A DNA stretch of 64,000 nucleotides from Frateuria_A sp035944355 (GCF_035944355.1 NZ_DASZBH010000012.1:186001-250000), one strand, 5' to 3'. Positions 51,319 through 63,806 are shown, numbered from the stretch's first letter. Notes: a model not told the origin generated them from the letters alone. A program made the numbers and translations.

Positions 51319-51346
51319 CGTCGTTCCCGCTTGCGCGGGAATGACG
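51319..51346. repeat. Palindrome between accC and prmA
   Basis: CGTCGTTCCCGC and GCGGGAATGACG pair with a single mismatch around a short TTGC loop. Sequences of this type (CGTCATTCCCGC) are common dispersed REPs in Gammaproteobacteria. It lies in the 90-base accC-prmA gap and may stabilise or partly end the acc transcript. Confidence 0.65.
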
Positions 51347-51370
51347 CCCGTTTGGCCGGGTCTCGCGGCG

Positions 51371-52738
<1,368 letters not shown>

Positions 52739-52756
52739 GGGAGGGCTCCAAAGGAG

Positions 52757-52856
52757 CCGGGAACAGGGAGCGGGGAACGGGGAACGGGAAAAACAAAAGC
52801 GCGATGTCGCGGCTCCTGGCTTTCCCCGTTCCCTGTTCCCCGTTCCCCGTTCCCGG
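52757..52856. repeat. Inverted heptamer-array element in the accB-accC gap
   Basis: A left arm of repeating GGGGAAC-like heptamers (52757-52792, CCGGGAACAGGGAGCGGGGA...) and a right arm that is its near-perfect inverse (52821-52856, TTTCCCCGTTCCCTG...). Arms ~35 bases, loop ~28 bases. It fills the whole gap between the accB stop and accC start. The same kind of element is in groES-groEL. Confidence 0.88.
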
Positions 52857-52861
52857 CCAAA

Positions 52862-53329
52862 TCAGGCAATCACGAACATCGGCTGGTCGAATTCGACCGG
52901 CTGGCCGTTCTCGACCAGGATTGCCTGCACGGTGCCGGCGACGTCGGCCTCGATCTGGTTGAACATCTTCATCGCCTCGATGATGCCCAGCGTCTCGCCG
53001 GCCTTGACCTGCTGGCCGACCTTGACGAAGGCGGCCGCGCCCGGCGTGGCCGAGGCGTAGAAGGTGCCGACCATCGGCGCCTTGACCACGTGGCCTTCGG
53101 GCAGGCCGCTGGCGGCGGGCGCGGCTGCGCTGGCCACGGGCGCGGCTGCGGGGGCGGGCGCCGGGGCGGCCGGCGCGGCCTGCAGCGCCACCGGCGCGGC
53201 GGCCACCGTCATGCCGCCGGTGGGCACGCGCGAAAGGCGGACCACTTCCTCGCCTTCCTTGATTTCCAGTTCGGCGAGGTTGGATTCCTCGAGCAGGTCG
53301 ATCAGTTTCTTGATCTTGCGCAGATCCAT
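52862..53329 (-). CDS. accB: Biotin carboxyl carrier protein of acetyl-CoA carboxylase
   Basis: A 155-residue AccB: helical N-terminal dimer part (MDLRKIKKLIDLLEESNLAELEI), an alanine/proline-rich linker (~42-78) and a biotinyl domain with the biotin lysine in IEAMKMFNQIEA and a thumb loop (KAPMVGTFYASATPGAAAFVK). Carries carboxybiotin between AccC and the carboxyltransferase. Follows aroQ after 51 bases. Confidence 0.97.
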   Translation of the reverse strand: MDLRKIKKLIDLLEESNLAELEIKEGEEVVRLSRVPTGGMTVAAAPVALQAAPAAPAPAPAAAPVASAAAPAASGLPEGHVVKAPMVGTFYASATPGAAAFVKVGQQVKAGETLGIIEAMKMFNQIEADVAGTVQAILVENGQPVEFDQPMFVIA

Positions 53330-53380
53330 GGGAGTGCCTTTGTTTCAGGGGCCGCCGCGGCGGCACGGGTTCAAGGGAAG

Positions 53381-53818
53381 TCAGTTCAGCCGGCGCAAGG
53401 CCGCATCCAGCGCCAGCGCGTAGCTGTCGCCGCCGAAGCCGCAGATCACGCCCACCGCGAGATCGGAAAGATAGGAATGCCGCCGGAACGGCTCGCGCGC
53501 GTGCACGTTGGACAGGTGCACCTCGATGAATGGGATCGCCACCGCCGCCAGTGCGTCGCGCAGGGCGATGCTGGTGTGGGTGAAGGCCGCCGGGTTGATC
53601 AGGATCCAGTCGATGCCCTCGGCGCGCGCCTGCTGCACGCGCTCGACCAGGGCGTGCTCGGCATTGGACTGGAAGCTGGTGAGCGCGTGCCCGGCCGCCT
53701 GCGCCTTATGGGCCAGTCGCGCATCGATGTCCGCGAGCGTGTCGTGCCCGTAGATCTCTGGCTCGCGCGAGCCCAGCAGGTTGAGGTTGGGTCCGTGCAG
53801 GACCAGCAGCTTCGCCAC
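53381..53818 (-). CDS. aroQ: 3-dehydroquinate dehydratase type II
   Basis: A 145-residue AroQ, third step of the shikimate pathway. Motifs: VLHGPNLNLLGSREPEIYG with the active-site loop tyrosine, QSNAEHALVERV, NPAAFTHTSIALRDAL, and EVHLSNVHAREPFRRHSYLS with the catalytic histidine. GTG start at 53818, fixed by the conserved (V)AKLLVLHGPN. First gene of aroQ-accB-accC, an order frequent in Gammaproteobacteria. A 271-base gap upstream probably holds the operon promoter, but I could not assign it. Confidence 0.96.
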   Translation of the reverse strand: MAKLLVLHGPNLNLLGSREPEIYGHDTLADIDARLAHKAQAAGHALTSFQSNAEHALVERVQQARAEGIDWILINPAAFTHTSIALRDALAAVAIPFIEVHLSNVHAREPFRRHSYLSDLAVGVICGFGGDSYALALDAALRRLN

Positions 53819-54089
53819 GCGACACCTTGCAGCCAGCCGGACGGTCCGGCGAAGGAGCGAAGTTTGCGCGCGCCGGCCGATGTTGTCCACTTCGGCGCAG
53901 ATCGGCGATGTTTGACGGAGAACCGACGAACAAACCGTGCGTAGGCGTATGTGGCTGGCGGATATCGCGGCCTTTGGGCGCTTTTCAGGTCCGGCTGGCA
54001 GAGGCCGGGTGGACAAGGCGCCGTGCCGGATGTCTGTCTGCCGCTGTCTGTCCGGCAGGAAGGATCCGCGGTCGCGCGCCGGTGCGCCG

Positions 54090-54617
54090 CTACGGGGAGC
54101 CCTTGCCGAGCCAGCGTTCCAGCGTAGCCGCATCCAGCACGCCGGCATGGCTTTCCAGCACCTTGCTGTCCGCGCCCAGCAGCACGCTGTAGGGCAGCAT
54201 GCCCTCGCCATCGCCCAGCTGCTGCGCGCTGTCGGGGCTGTCCAGCCGGCCGAGCAGGATCGGGTAGGCGACCGGATGCTCATGGAGATATGCGCGCACG
54301 TTGTCCGGCGTATCCATGGCGATGCCGACCACGACCGGGCGGTTGCCGCCGAACCGGGCCTGCGCCGCGGCCAGCGCCGGCATCTCCTTCAGGCACGGCC
54401 CGCACCAGCTTGCCCAGAAGTTGACCAGCACGCGGCGGCCGGCATAGTCGGACAGGGCATGCGTGCGCCCCTGCAGGTCGGCCAGTTGCATGGCCGGCGC
54501 GGACTGGCCGGCCAGGTCCGGCCCGTGCCGCATGCGCGAGGCGCGCTGCAGCCAGCCGCCCGCCGCGGCGGCGAGTACTGCCAGCAGCAGGATCAGCCAG
54601 CTCGCCCGGCTCATCAT
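54090..54617 (-). CDS. TlpA-like membrane-anchored thioredoxin
   Basis: A 175-residue thiol-disulfide oxidoreductase: N-terminal anchor (residues ~6-22) and a TlpA/ResA-type thioredoxin fold with NFWASWCGPCLKEMPAL (active site WCGPC) and the family insert (VVVGIAMDTPDNVRAYLHEH). It should reduce periplasmic disulfides. Starts 1 base after the dsbD stop, so it very probably receives electrons from that DsbD. Confidence 0.92.
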   Translation of the reverse strand: MMSRASWLILLLAVLAAAAGGWLQRASRMRHGPDLAGQSAPAMQLADLQGRTHALSDYAGRRVLVNFWASWCGPCLKEMPALAAAQARFGGNRPVVVGIAMDTPDNVRAYLHEHPVAYPILLGRLDSPDSAQQLGDGEGMLPYSVLLGADSKVLESHAGVLDAATLERWLGKGSP

Positions 54618-54618
54618 G

Positions 54619-56802
54619 TCAGCGCGCCGCCTCGGTCAGAGCCTTTTCGACCAGACCGGCGGTGAGCACCGTCGGCAGCTTGCGCCCCTCGCCGCCGCCG
54701 CGTGGGAACACCACGTACAGCGGCACGCCCGGGGAGTGGTAGTGCTCCAGGAAGGTGGCGATGGTCGGGTCGACGTCGGTCCAGTCGCCTTTCATGTAGA
54801 CCGCGCCGGTGCGCTGGAGCAGCGTGCGGAACGCCGCCGTGTCCAGCACGGTGTGCTCGTTGGCCTTGCAGGTGACGCACCAGTCGGCGGTCATGTCGAC
54901 GAACACCGGCGTGCCGGCCGCGCGCAGCCCGGCCAGTTTCTCCGGGCTGTAGGCGACCACCCCGTTGTCGGCCTGCGCCGCACGGACTGGCGAGGGCAAT
55001 TGCGACAGCCCGTACAGCGGCGCCAGGGTGGCCAGCAAGGCCAGCAGCAGCGGCGCCCGCACCAGGCTGCCGCGGCCGCGGCTGCGCTCGAACCACCATA
55101 GGGTCAATGCCATGAACACGGCGGCGACCAGCAGCAGGCCCACCGCGTCGGCGCCGCGCTGGTTGGCCAGCACCCAGGCCAGCCATGCGGCGGTGAGGTA
55201 CATCGGAAAGGCGAGCAGCTGCTTGAGCGTCTCCATCCAGCGGCCCGGCCGCGGCAGCCGCCGTGCCAGCGAGGGCACGAAGCCGACCAGCAGGAACGGC
55301 AGCGCGAGGCCAATGCCCAGCGCCACGAACACCAGCAGCGCGTGCACCGCCGGCGCGGCGAAGGCGTAGGCCAGTGCGCTGCCCATGAAGGGCGCCGTGC
55401 AGGGGCTGGCCACCACCACCGCCAGCACACCGGTGAAGAAGTCGCCGGCGATGCCGCCGCGCGTGGCCAGCCCCGCGCCGGTGTTGCCCAGCGAGGCGCC
55501 GAACTGCACCAGTCCGGACATCGACAGGCCCACCGCCAGCATCACCAGCGCCAGCACGCCGACCAGCAGCGGCTGCTGCAGCTGGGTCCCCCAGCCGAGC
55601 GCGTGGCCGGCCGAGCGCAGGGCGAGGATGGACAGCCCCAGCACCACGAAGCTGAGCAGCACACCGGCGGTGTAGGCGATCGCGTGCGTCCGCGCGCGGG
55701 CCGGGCTCTCGCCGCTTTCGAGCAGGCCGACCGCCTTGATCGACAGCACCGGCAGCACGCAGGGCATCAGGTTCAGCACCAGGCCGCCACCGAGGGCGAG
55801 CAGCAGGGCGAGCCACAGGCTGGTCTGCAGCGGGCCCTGCGCGGCGGCCGGCGGCGCTGCCGGCGTCGCGGCGGTGGGCGTGCCGATCGCCGGCGCCGCC
55901 GTGCCCAGCTCGACGTCCAGCGCACGGGTCATCATCGGGTAGCACAGGCCGCCGTCCTGGCAGCCCTGGAAGCTGGCGTCCAGCGCGAGGTGCGAGCGGC
56001 CGGCTAGGTCGCCGCCGACGACGACCGGCAGGTCCAGCTCGCCGAAATAGACGGTGACGCCGCCGAAGTGCGGATCGTCCTTGCGCGTGCCGGCCGGCCA
56101 TTGCGGCGTGAGCGCCAGGCCCTCGGCGCCGCGCAGCCGCAACTTGGTCTGGTCGCGGTAGAGGTAGTAGCCCGGCGGCATGGTCCAGCGCAGCAGCAGG
56201 TGCTGCCGGTCCTGCGCGAGCGCTTCGAGCTTGAAGGCCTGCTCGGCGGGGAGCGGCGCGTCGCCGCCGGTGGAGCCGTGGGTTGCGCCGAGGTTCCGCA
56301 GCGCGGCACCGAGCGACCCCCCGCCGGCCGCGGCGCCGGCCGCCGGCAGCGGCAGGTCCAGTTGCTCGGTATGCGGCGGATAGCAGATCTTCGGGTCCAC
56401 CTCGTGGCAGCCCTGGAACTGCACGCCCAGGCGCAGTCGCCTGGTGCCCGGCGCCACCGTGTAGGGCACGCTGGCGTCGATCGCGTGGTGGTAGGTCTCC
56501 ACGTCGCCCAGGTATTCGTCGTGATGCTTCTCGCCGTCAGGGAAGGCCGGCGCACCCAGCGTCACGCCGTCGGCCGGCTTGAACTTCATGCGGCCGCGGT
56601 AGAGGTAGTAGTCCGGGGCGATCTCCCAGTGCAGCTTGAGCGTGCCGGGGACGGATGTGTCGGCGGAGAGCCGATAGGCCTGGGTGACCGGCAGCAAGCT
56701 GCCGTCTTCCTGGGCACGCAGCGGCGGCGCCAGCGCGGCCAGGCACAACAGCAGCACCAGCAACGGCAGGCGGGCGGCCAGACGGCCGGTGATCGGGCGC
56801 AT
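54619..56802 (-). CDS. dsbD: Thiol:disulfide interchange protein DsbD with doubled N-terminal domain
   Basis: A 727-residue DsbD, longer than the ~565 of E. coli. Order: signal peptide (1-30); DsbD-alpha domain 1 (~36-150) with Cys132/Cys140; DsbD-alpha domain 2 (~185-298) with Cys281/Cys287; an eight-helix membrane part with NLMPCVLPV and SPCTAPF cysteines; and a thioredoxin domain with DWCVTCK. It passes electrons from cytoplasmic thioredoxin to periplasmic substrates. Both alpha domains carry the YYLYR and FQGC...CYP marks of the family. GGAG lies before the ATG. In operon with the TlpA-like gene. Confidence 0.93.
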   Translation of the reverse strand: MRPITGRLAARLPLLVLLLCLAALAPPLRAQEDGSLLPVTQAYRLSADTSVPGTLKLHWEIAPDYYLYRGRMKFKPADGVTLGAPAFPDGEKHHDEYLGDVETYHHAIDASVPYTVAPGTRRLRLGVQFQGCHEVDPKICYPPHTEQLDLPLPAAGAAAGGGSLGAALRNLGATHGSTGGDAPLPAEQAFKLEALAQDRQHLLLRWTMPPGYYLYRDQTKLRLRGAEGLALTPQWPAGTRKDDPHFGGVTVYFGELDLPVVVGGDLAGRSHLALDASFQGCQDGGLCYPMMTRALDVELGTAAPAIGTPTAATPAAPPAAAQGPLQTSLWLALLLALGGGLVLNLMPCVLPVLSIKAVGLLESGESPARARTHAIAYTAGVLLSFVVLGLSILALRSAGHALGWGTQLQQPLLVGVLALVMLAVGLSMSGLVQFGASLGNTGAGLATRGGIAGDFFTGVLAVVVASPCTAPFMGSALAYAFAAPAVHALLVFVALGIGLALPFLLVGFVPSLARRLPRPGRWMETLKQLLAFPMYLTAAWLAWVLANQRGADAVGLLLVAAVFMALTLWWFERSRGRGSLVRAPLLLALLATLAPLYGLSQLPSPVRAAQADNGVVAYSPEKLAGLRAAGTPVFVDMTADWCVTCKANEHTVLDTAAFRTLLQRTGAVYMKGDWTDVDPTIATFLEHYHSPGVPLYVVFPRGGGEGRKLPTVLTAGLVEKALTEAAR

Positions 56803-56875
56803 CGCGACTCCAGCGGCACAACGGCGGGGAGAGCCATTATGGACCACGCCGGGCAAGGCTCCGTTCGTTGCGGCC

Positions 56876-57772
56876 TTATGTCTCCCCGGCTTCCAGCGCC
56901 GGCGTGGGCCGGCGGGGGCGGACCAGCCCGGTGGTCAGCGCCGTACCCAGCAGGATCACCGCGCAACCGCCCAGCATGCGGACGGTGACCGGTTCGTGCA
57001 GCAGCAGCGCACCCCACAGCACGCCGAAAGCGGGAATCAGGTAGGGGATCACCATGATCCGCACGGCGCCGACCCGCGCCAGCACCCAGAAGAACAGCAC
57101 GTAGGCCAGCGCGGTGCACAGTACGGCCAGGCCTGCCGCCGCCAGCCACGCCTGCAGCGGCGGCGCCTGGGTCGGCCAGGCCAGCAGTGTCGTCGGCAGC
57201 AGCACCAAGGCGGCGACCATGTGGCTGCCGACCGTCACCACCAGCGGCGTGACGCCCGCCAGCCGCAGGTGCGTGTAATGCACTGCATAGCCGTACAGCA
57301 CGGTGGCGGCTACGCAGGCGAGCAGCGCGAGGCCTGCGCCCGGCCCCAGCGCCAGGCTGCCCTCGGCCAGCCAGAGGATGCCGGCGAAGCCGGCTGCCAG
57401 CCCGGCGCCGCGCCAGGCATCCAGCCGCTGGCCCAGCCACAGCCAGCCGATCAGCGCGGCGAACATCGGCGTCATGCCGTCGATGATCGAGGCCAGGCCC
57501 GCCGGCAGGCTGCGGGTGGCGAAAGTGAACAGCAGGAACGGCAACGCCGAGTTGGTCAGCCCGACCACGGCGATCGGCCGCCAGTGCGTGCGCCATTCGG
57601 CCAGGCGCCTGCGCGAGGCCAGCAGGGGCAGGAAGCACAGCGCCGCGCCGATCGCGCGCAGGCCGGCCAGCGGCAGCGCGCCGAAGGCGCCGGCGCCCAT
57701 GCGCATGAACAGGAACGAGCCGCCCCACAGGGCGCCCAGCAAGAGCAGGACGGCGTAGTCGATCTTCTTCAT
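56876..57772 (-). CDS. EamA/RhaT family exporter
   Basis: A 298-residue, ten-helix drug/metabolite transporter with two EamA units (start MKKIDYAVLLLLGALWGGSFLFMRMG; second unit around LLPTTLLAWPTQ, ending with the LLLHEPVTVRMLGG motif). Substrate unknown. Lies between cutA and dsbD on the same strand, 73 bases from dsbD. Confidence 0.9.
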   Translation of the reverse strand: MKKIDYAVLLLLGALWGGSFLFMRMGAGAFGALPLAGLRAIGAALCFLPLLASRRRLAEWRTHWRPIAVVGLTNSALPFLLFTFATRSLPAGLASIIDGMTPMFAALIGWLWLGQRLDAWRGAGLAAGFAGILWLAEGSLALGPGAGLALLACVAATVLYGYAVHYTHLRLAGVTPLVVTVGSHMVAALVLLPTTLLAWPTQAPPLQAWLAAAGLAVLCTALAYVLFFWVLARVGAVRIMVIPYLIPAFGVLWGALLLHEPVTVRMLGGCAVILLGTALTTGLVRPRRPTPALEAGET

Positions 57773-57830
57773 GGCGGGGCTGGCGGGAGCGGGAGACGCA
57801 AGTTTGAGGCAGCGCCCCTGACAAGGGCTG

Positions 57831-58169
57831 TCAGCAGTCCTGCGGCGCCTCGCCCGTGGCCTCGCGGACCCAGGCCAGGTAAGGGGCATGCGCGCGCTCG
57901 ACCGGTACGGCGATGAGTTCGGGCAGTTCGTACGGGTGCAGCGCCAGCAGGCGCACGCGCAGGGCCTCGAAGCGGGCGGCGGTGGTCTTGATCAGCAGCA
58001 GGTGTTCGGCGTCGGTGGTGACCCGTCCCTGCCAGCGGTAGGTCGAAGCGATGCCCGGCAGCTGGTTTACGCAGGCGGCCAGGCGTTCGCTCACCAATGC
58101 CTCGGCGATGCGCCGGGCGCTGTCGTCATCGGGGCAGGTGCAATAGCAGAGCAGGACGGGGTCGGACAT
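57831..58169 (-). CDS. cutA: Divalent cation tolerance protein CutA
   Basis: A 112-residue CutA1. Motifs: LCYCTCPDDDSARRIAEALVSERLAACVNQLPG, STYRWQGRVTTDAEHLLLIKTT, LHPYELPELIAVPVE. Forms very stable trimers and binds copper; true function debated. Linked to dsbD and groESL, as in E. coli. The start at 58169 follows the conserved MSDPVLLCYC; the gene lies 227 bases from the divergent groES. Confidence 0.94.
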   Translation of the reverse strand: MSDPVLLCYCTCPDDDSARRIAEALVSERLAACVNQLPGIASTYRWQGRVTTDAEHLLLIKTTAARFEALRVRLLALHPYELPELIAVPVERAHAPYLAWVREATGEAPQDC

Positions 58170-58289
58170 GGCGCGGCATGGTAGCCCTCTGGCCGCGCCA
58201 TTCGAAGAATGCCATGCCCCTGGCACCAGCCAAGCCTTGAAACAGCCCGGCCGCCACCCCACCTGCTGAGCCATTCGCGTTCCAGCCTC

Positions 58290-58317
58290 TTGCAGAGGCC
58301 GGTCGCGTCGCTAGAAT
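58290..58317 (+). promoter_or_regulatory. groESL sigma-70-like promoter
   Basis: TTGCAG at 58290-58295 and TAGAAT at 58312-58317 with 16 bases between them. No sigma-32 (CTTGAA/CCCCAT) pattern is seen nearby. The -10 box touches the CIRCE operator, so HrcA would cover the start site. Confidence 0.65.
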
Positions 58318-58343
58318 TGGCACTCATCCTCACCGAGTGCTAA
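58317..58343 (+). promoter_or_regulatory. CIRCE operator (HrcA binding site)
   Basis: TTGGCACTC (58317-58325), nine-base spacer, GAGTGCTAA (58335-58343): 8 of 9 bases of the inverted repeat match, and the sequence equals the CIRCE consensus except one base. HrcA repressor binds here and releases on heat shock, giving groESL induction; hrcA itself is not in the window. Confidence 0.93.
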
Positions 58344-58396
58344 CAGCGTTCCGGTGATCCTCACCTCTTTCAACCCTGAACTGTGGAGTTCCGTCC

Positions 58397-58690
58397 ATGA
58401 GCAAACTGCGTCCGCTGCACGATCGCGTCATCGTCAAGCGCCTCGAAGAGGAGCGCGTCTCCGCCGGCGGCATCGTCATCCCCGACAGCGCCACCGAGAA
58501 GCCGACCCGCGGCAAGGTCATCGCCGCCGGCACCGGCCGCATCCTGGAAGACGGCAACGTGCGCCCGATGAGCCTGAAGGAAGGCGACGTGGTGCTGTTC
58601 GGCAAGTACGCCGGCCAGGAAATCAAGATCGACGGCGAAGAGCTGGTCTTCCTGAAGGAAGACGACATCGTGGCCGTGATCGAAGGCTGA
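58397..58690 (+). CDS. groES: Co-chaperonin GroES
   Basis: A 97-residue GroES with the conserved start KLRPLHDRVIVKRLEEE, the mobile loop SAGGIVIPDSATEKPTRGKVIAAG and the ending GEELVFLKEDDIVAVIEG. Caps the GroEL cage. GGAG lies 9 bases before the ATG. A 135-base gap to groEL holds a repeat element. Confidence 0.98.
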   Translation: MSKLRPLHDRVIVKRLEEERVSAGGIVIPDSATEKPTRGKVIAAGTGRILEDGNVRPMSLKEGDVVLFGKYAGQEIKIDGEELVFLKEDDIVAVIEG

Positions 58691-58696
58691 TTCAGA

Positions 58697-58799
58697 GCGG
58701 GGAACGGGGAACGGGGAACCGGGAACGTGCAGCGCTCGAAGCGCGCACTCCCAGAGCCCCCGTAACCCACTCGTTCCCCGTTCCCTGTTCCCCGTTCCC
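58697..58799. repeat. Inverted heptamer-array element in the groES-groEL gap
   Basis: Left arm (58697-58727) of four tandem GGGGAAC heptamers, one altered; right arm (58772-58799) of their inverse, CGTTCCCC units. Loop ~44 bases. It sits 6 bases after the groES stop and ends 26 bases before the groEL ATG, leaving AAAGAGG as ribosome site. Same family as the accB-accC element. Confidence 0.9.
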
Positions 58800-58825
58800 A
58801 TCTTCTAAAGAGGTTCAAAACAGTT

Positions 58826-60469
<1,644 letters not shown>

Positions 60470-60495
60470 GTCCTTCGTTCACCGCTGTGTTGGAG

Positions 60496-60526
60496 AAAGC
60501 CCCGCCTCGCGCGGGGCTTTCTTTTT
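60496..60526 (+). terminator. Rho-independent terminator of groESL
   Basis: AAAGCCCCGC and GCGGGGCTTT, 10-base perfect stem with a 5-base loop, followed by CTTTTT. Confidence 0.95.
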
Positions 60527-60941
60527 CGTCTCGAGTCCGTAGAAGCGCAGCTGCGCGCGACCGAGGGCCGCCCTCCGGCGCCTGGAGCTTCATCGACCTT
60601 TCGGGTCGGCCAGCGTGGGCTCCCGGCGATTCGGCTTTCGCCTGCGGCGGCTTCCGATCGCCTGGCGGCGTCGGGTCACGTTGCTTTGCTGGCCCATGCC
60701 CACGCCTGGAGCGTGGGCGAACAGCCAAGCTGGCCCAAGGGCGAAGGGCAGGATGCCGGGAATAAAGAAAAGTAACCAAAAGAAACGGCCTGCCAGTCCC
60801 GGTGAGGGATAGGAGCTAGGCGCCGCCTCGCTTTGCTTGGTAAGCCGCCTACTCCTAGAGGAGCTGCTGCCGCTTTACCGCGGGCGCTAGGGAGTTGAGG
60901 CAAGGAGGCTTGCGGGTTTGTGCGCGCGAGCGCCGCACTTG
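60527..60941. other. Noncoding region between groEL and the ABC exporter
   Basis: No gene supported. Open frames here are on both strands and lack coding character. It contains an A-rich stretch (AAAGAAAAGTAACCAAAAGA, 60764-60783) inside otherwise GC-rich DNA. I recall this motif as recurring in intergenic DNA of Gammaproteobacteria, near spurious short ORFs. A hairpin CCCACGCC.TGGAGCGTGGG lies at ~60700. A REP-like unit follows at 60942. Confidence 0.5.
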
Positions 60942-60980
60942 CTCCCTCTCCCCTGCGGGGAGAGGGGTGAGGGGCCGGGG
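60942..60980. repeat. REP-like unit upstream of the ABC exporter
   Basis: CCTCTCCCC-TGC-GGGGAGAGG perfect stem with tail GGTGAGGGGCCGGGG, the same core and tail as the uvrD insert unit 1. The exporter ATG is 131 bases downstream. Confidence 0.8.
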
Positions 60981-61111
60981 CTCGCGGGGAAGCTTAAGAG
61001 AATGCCAGCTGCCTGATCGCTCTTCGGAGTCGCCGCGACTTTCGCCCGGCATTCACTGTGGCCGTGCCGCTGGCTGGTCCACAATAGTGGTACCCCAAGG
61101 TGCCCCCTCCC

Positions 61112-62956
<1,845 letters not shown>

Positions 62957-62994
62957 GCGGGCGGCCTGCGTGCTCGGCGCCTACCGCCGCCGAA

Positions 62995-63020
62995 GCCTTC
63001 CCCGCGTCCGCGGGGAAGGC
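62995..63020. terminator. Perfect hairpin between convergent genes
   Basis: GCCTTCCCCGCG and CGCGGGGAAGGC, 12-base perfect arms with a 1-2 base loop, between the ABC exporter stop and the small secreted protein gene on the other strand. No T tract. Similar to the palindrome at 14774. Confidence 0.6.
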
Positions 63021-63083
63021 CCGGTCGCGACGATCGCCGCTGTCGGCGTTACCGGTCCTCTGGGACTCGGCTCGCCGACGGGC

Positions 63084-63431
63084 TCAATGCCCGTGCGAGC
63101 GCGCCCTCTCGAGTTTCTTCTTATGCTTCTGTACTGGGGGCGTATCCAGCGTATCCATCGTGCCCATGGGGCCAGCGCCTTCCTGCGGAGGGGTGGGTGA
63201 GGACTCGGCCTGGGTCTGTTTGAGCAGGCCGCCCAGGCCCAGCGTCGAGGTGCCGTCGTCGCCGGTGCCGGCATTGGCGCTGGCGCCCGCGCTCGAAGAC
63301 ATGCCTCCGGCCGATACGCCGGCTCGGGCCGAGCCGTGGGAGCCGGCACCGCTGGGGGGCGGAACGAGCTGGGCGAAGGCGGGAAGGGCGAACATGCTGG
63401 CCGCGGCCGCGGCGAACAGGATCTTGCGCAT
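63084..63431 (-). CDS. Small secreted protein, low complexity
   Basis: A 115-residue protein: signal peptide (MRKILFAAAAASMFALPAFAQ), then a glycine/serine/alanine-rich stretch (~28-60), a GLGGLLKQTQ helix and a basic, histidine-ending tail (QKHKKKLERARSHGH). No family recognised. The clear signal peptide favours a real gene; low complexity limits further inference. Confidence 0.65.
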   Translation of the reverse strand: MRKILFAAAAASMFALPAFAQLVPPPSGAGSHGSARAGVSAGGMSSSAGASANAGTGDDGTSTLGLGGLLKQTQAESSPTPPQEGAGPMGTMDTLDTPPVQKHKKKLERARSHGH

Positions 63432-63602
63432 GGGATGGCTCCGTCGGATGGACCGCGCCGACACTAGGCGCAATGGCGCGAGCGGATCCTGAAATTTGCG
63501 AAGCCGCTTAAGCGGCCGGACAGATGGCTGAACACCGGGTTGTCGAGCGCAGGTGAAGAAGCACTGCGCCGGGTCGACGACCGAGGCCCACCCAGGCACC
63601 GC

Positions 63603-63806
63603 TCAGGCGGTTTCCAGCGCCAATTCGCTCGCTCGCAGCGCCCGCGCGATGGCCGCCGCCTCGCGCCCATCGTGCACCGCGCGCACCACCAGATCGGCGC
63701 CAAGCACGTTGTCGCCGCCGAGCACGATCACGTGCTTGCCGGAAAGATCCAGCGCGGGCGGCGGCGCGTGCTCGAACAACCGCTCGACGTTGGCGGTGAG
63801 GAACGC
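63603..63806 (-). pseudogene. Remnant of a GltD-like glutamate synthase small subunit
   Basis: A 67-codon open stretch on the minus strand, preceded in frame by a stop (63807-63809). It reads FLTANVERLFEHAPPPALDL, SGKHVIVLGG and then directly DNVLGADLVVRAVHDGREAA, ending ALETA. In intact GltD-type flavoproteins the second GxGxxG region (GKHVIVLGGGDTAMD) and the C-terminal AGGDN..GADLVV motif are ~130 residues apart; here they are joined at the shared GGD. So this is a deletion remnant with its 5' part missing too. Confidence 0.7.

Noticed and set aside
58697..58799. CRISPR-like array in the groES-groEL gap
   Set aside because: The repeat unit is 7 bases with no spacers; it is an inverted tandem array, not a CRISPR.
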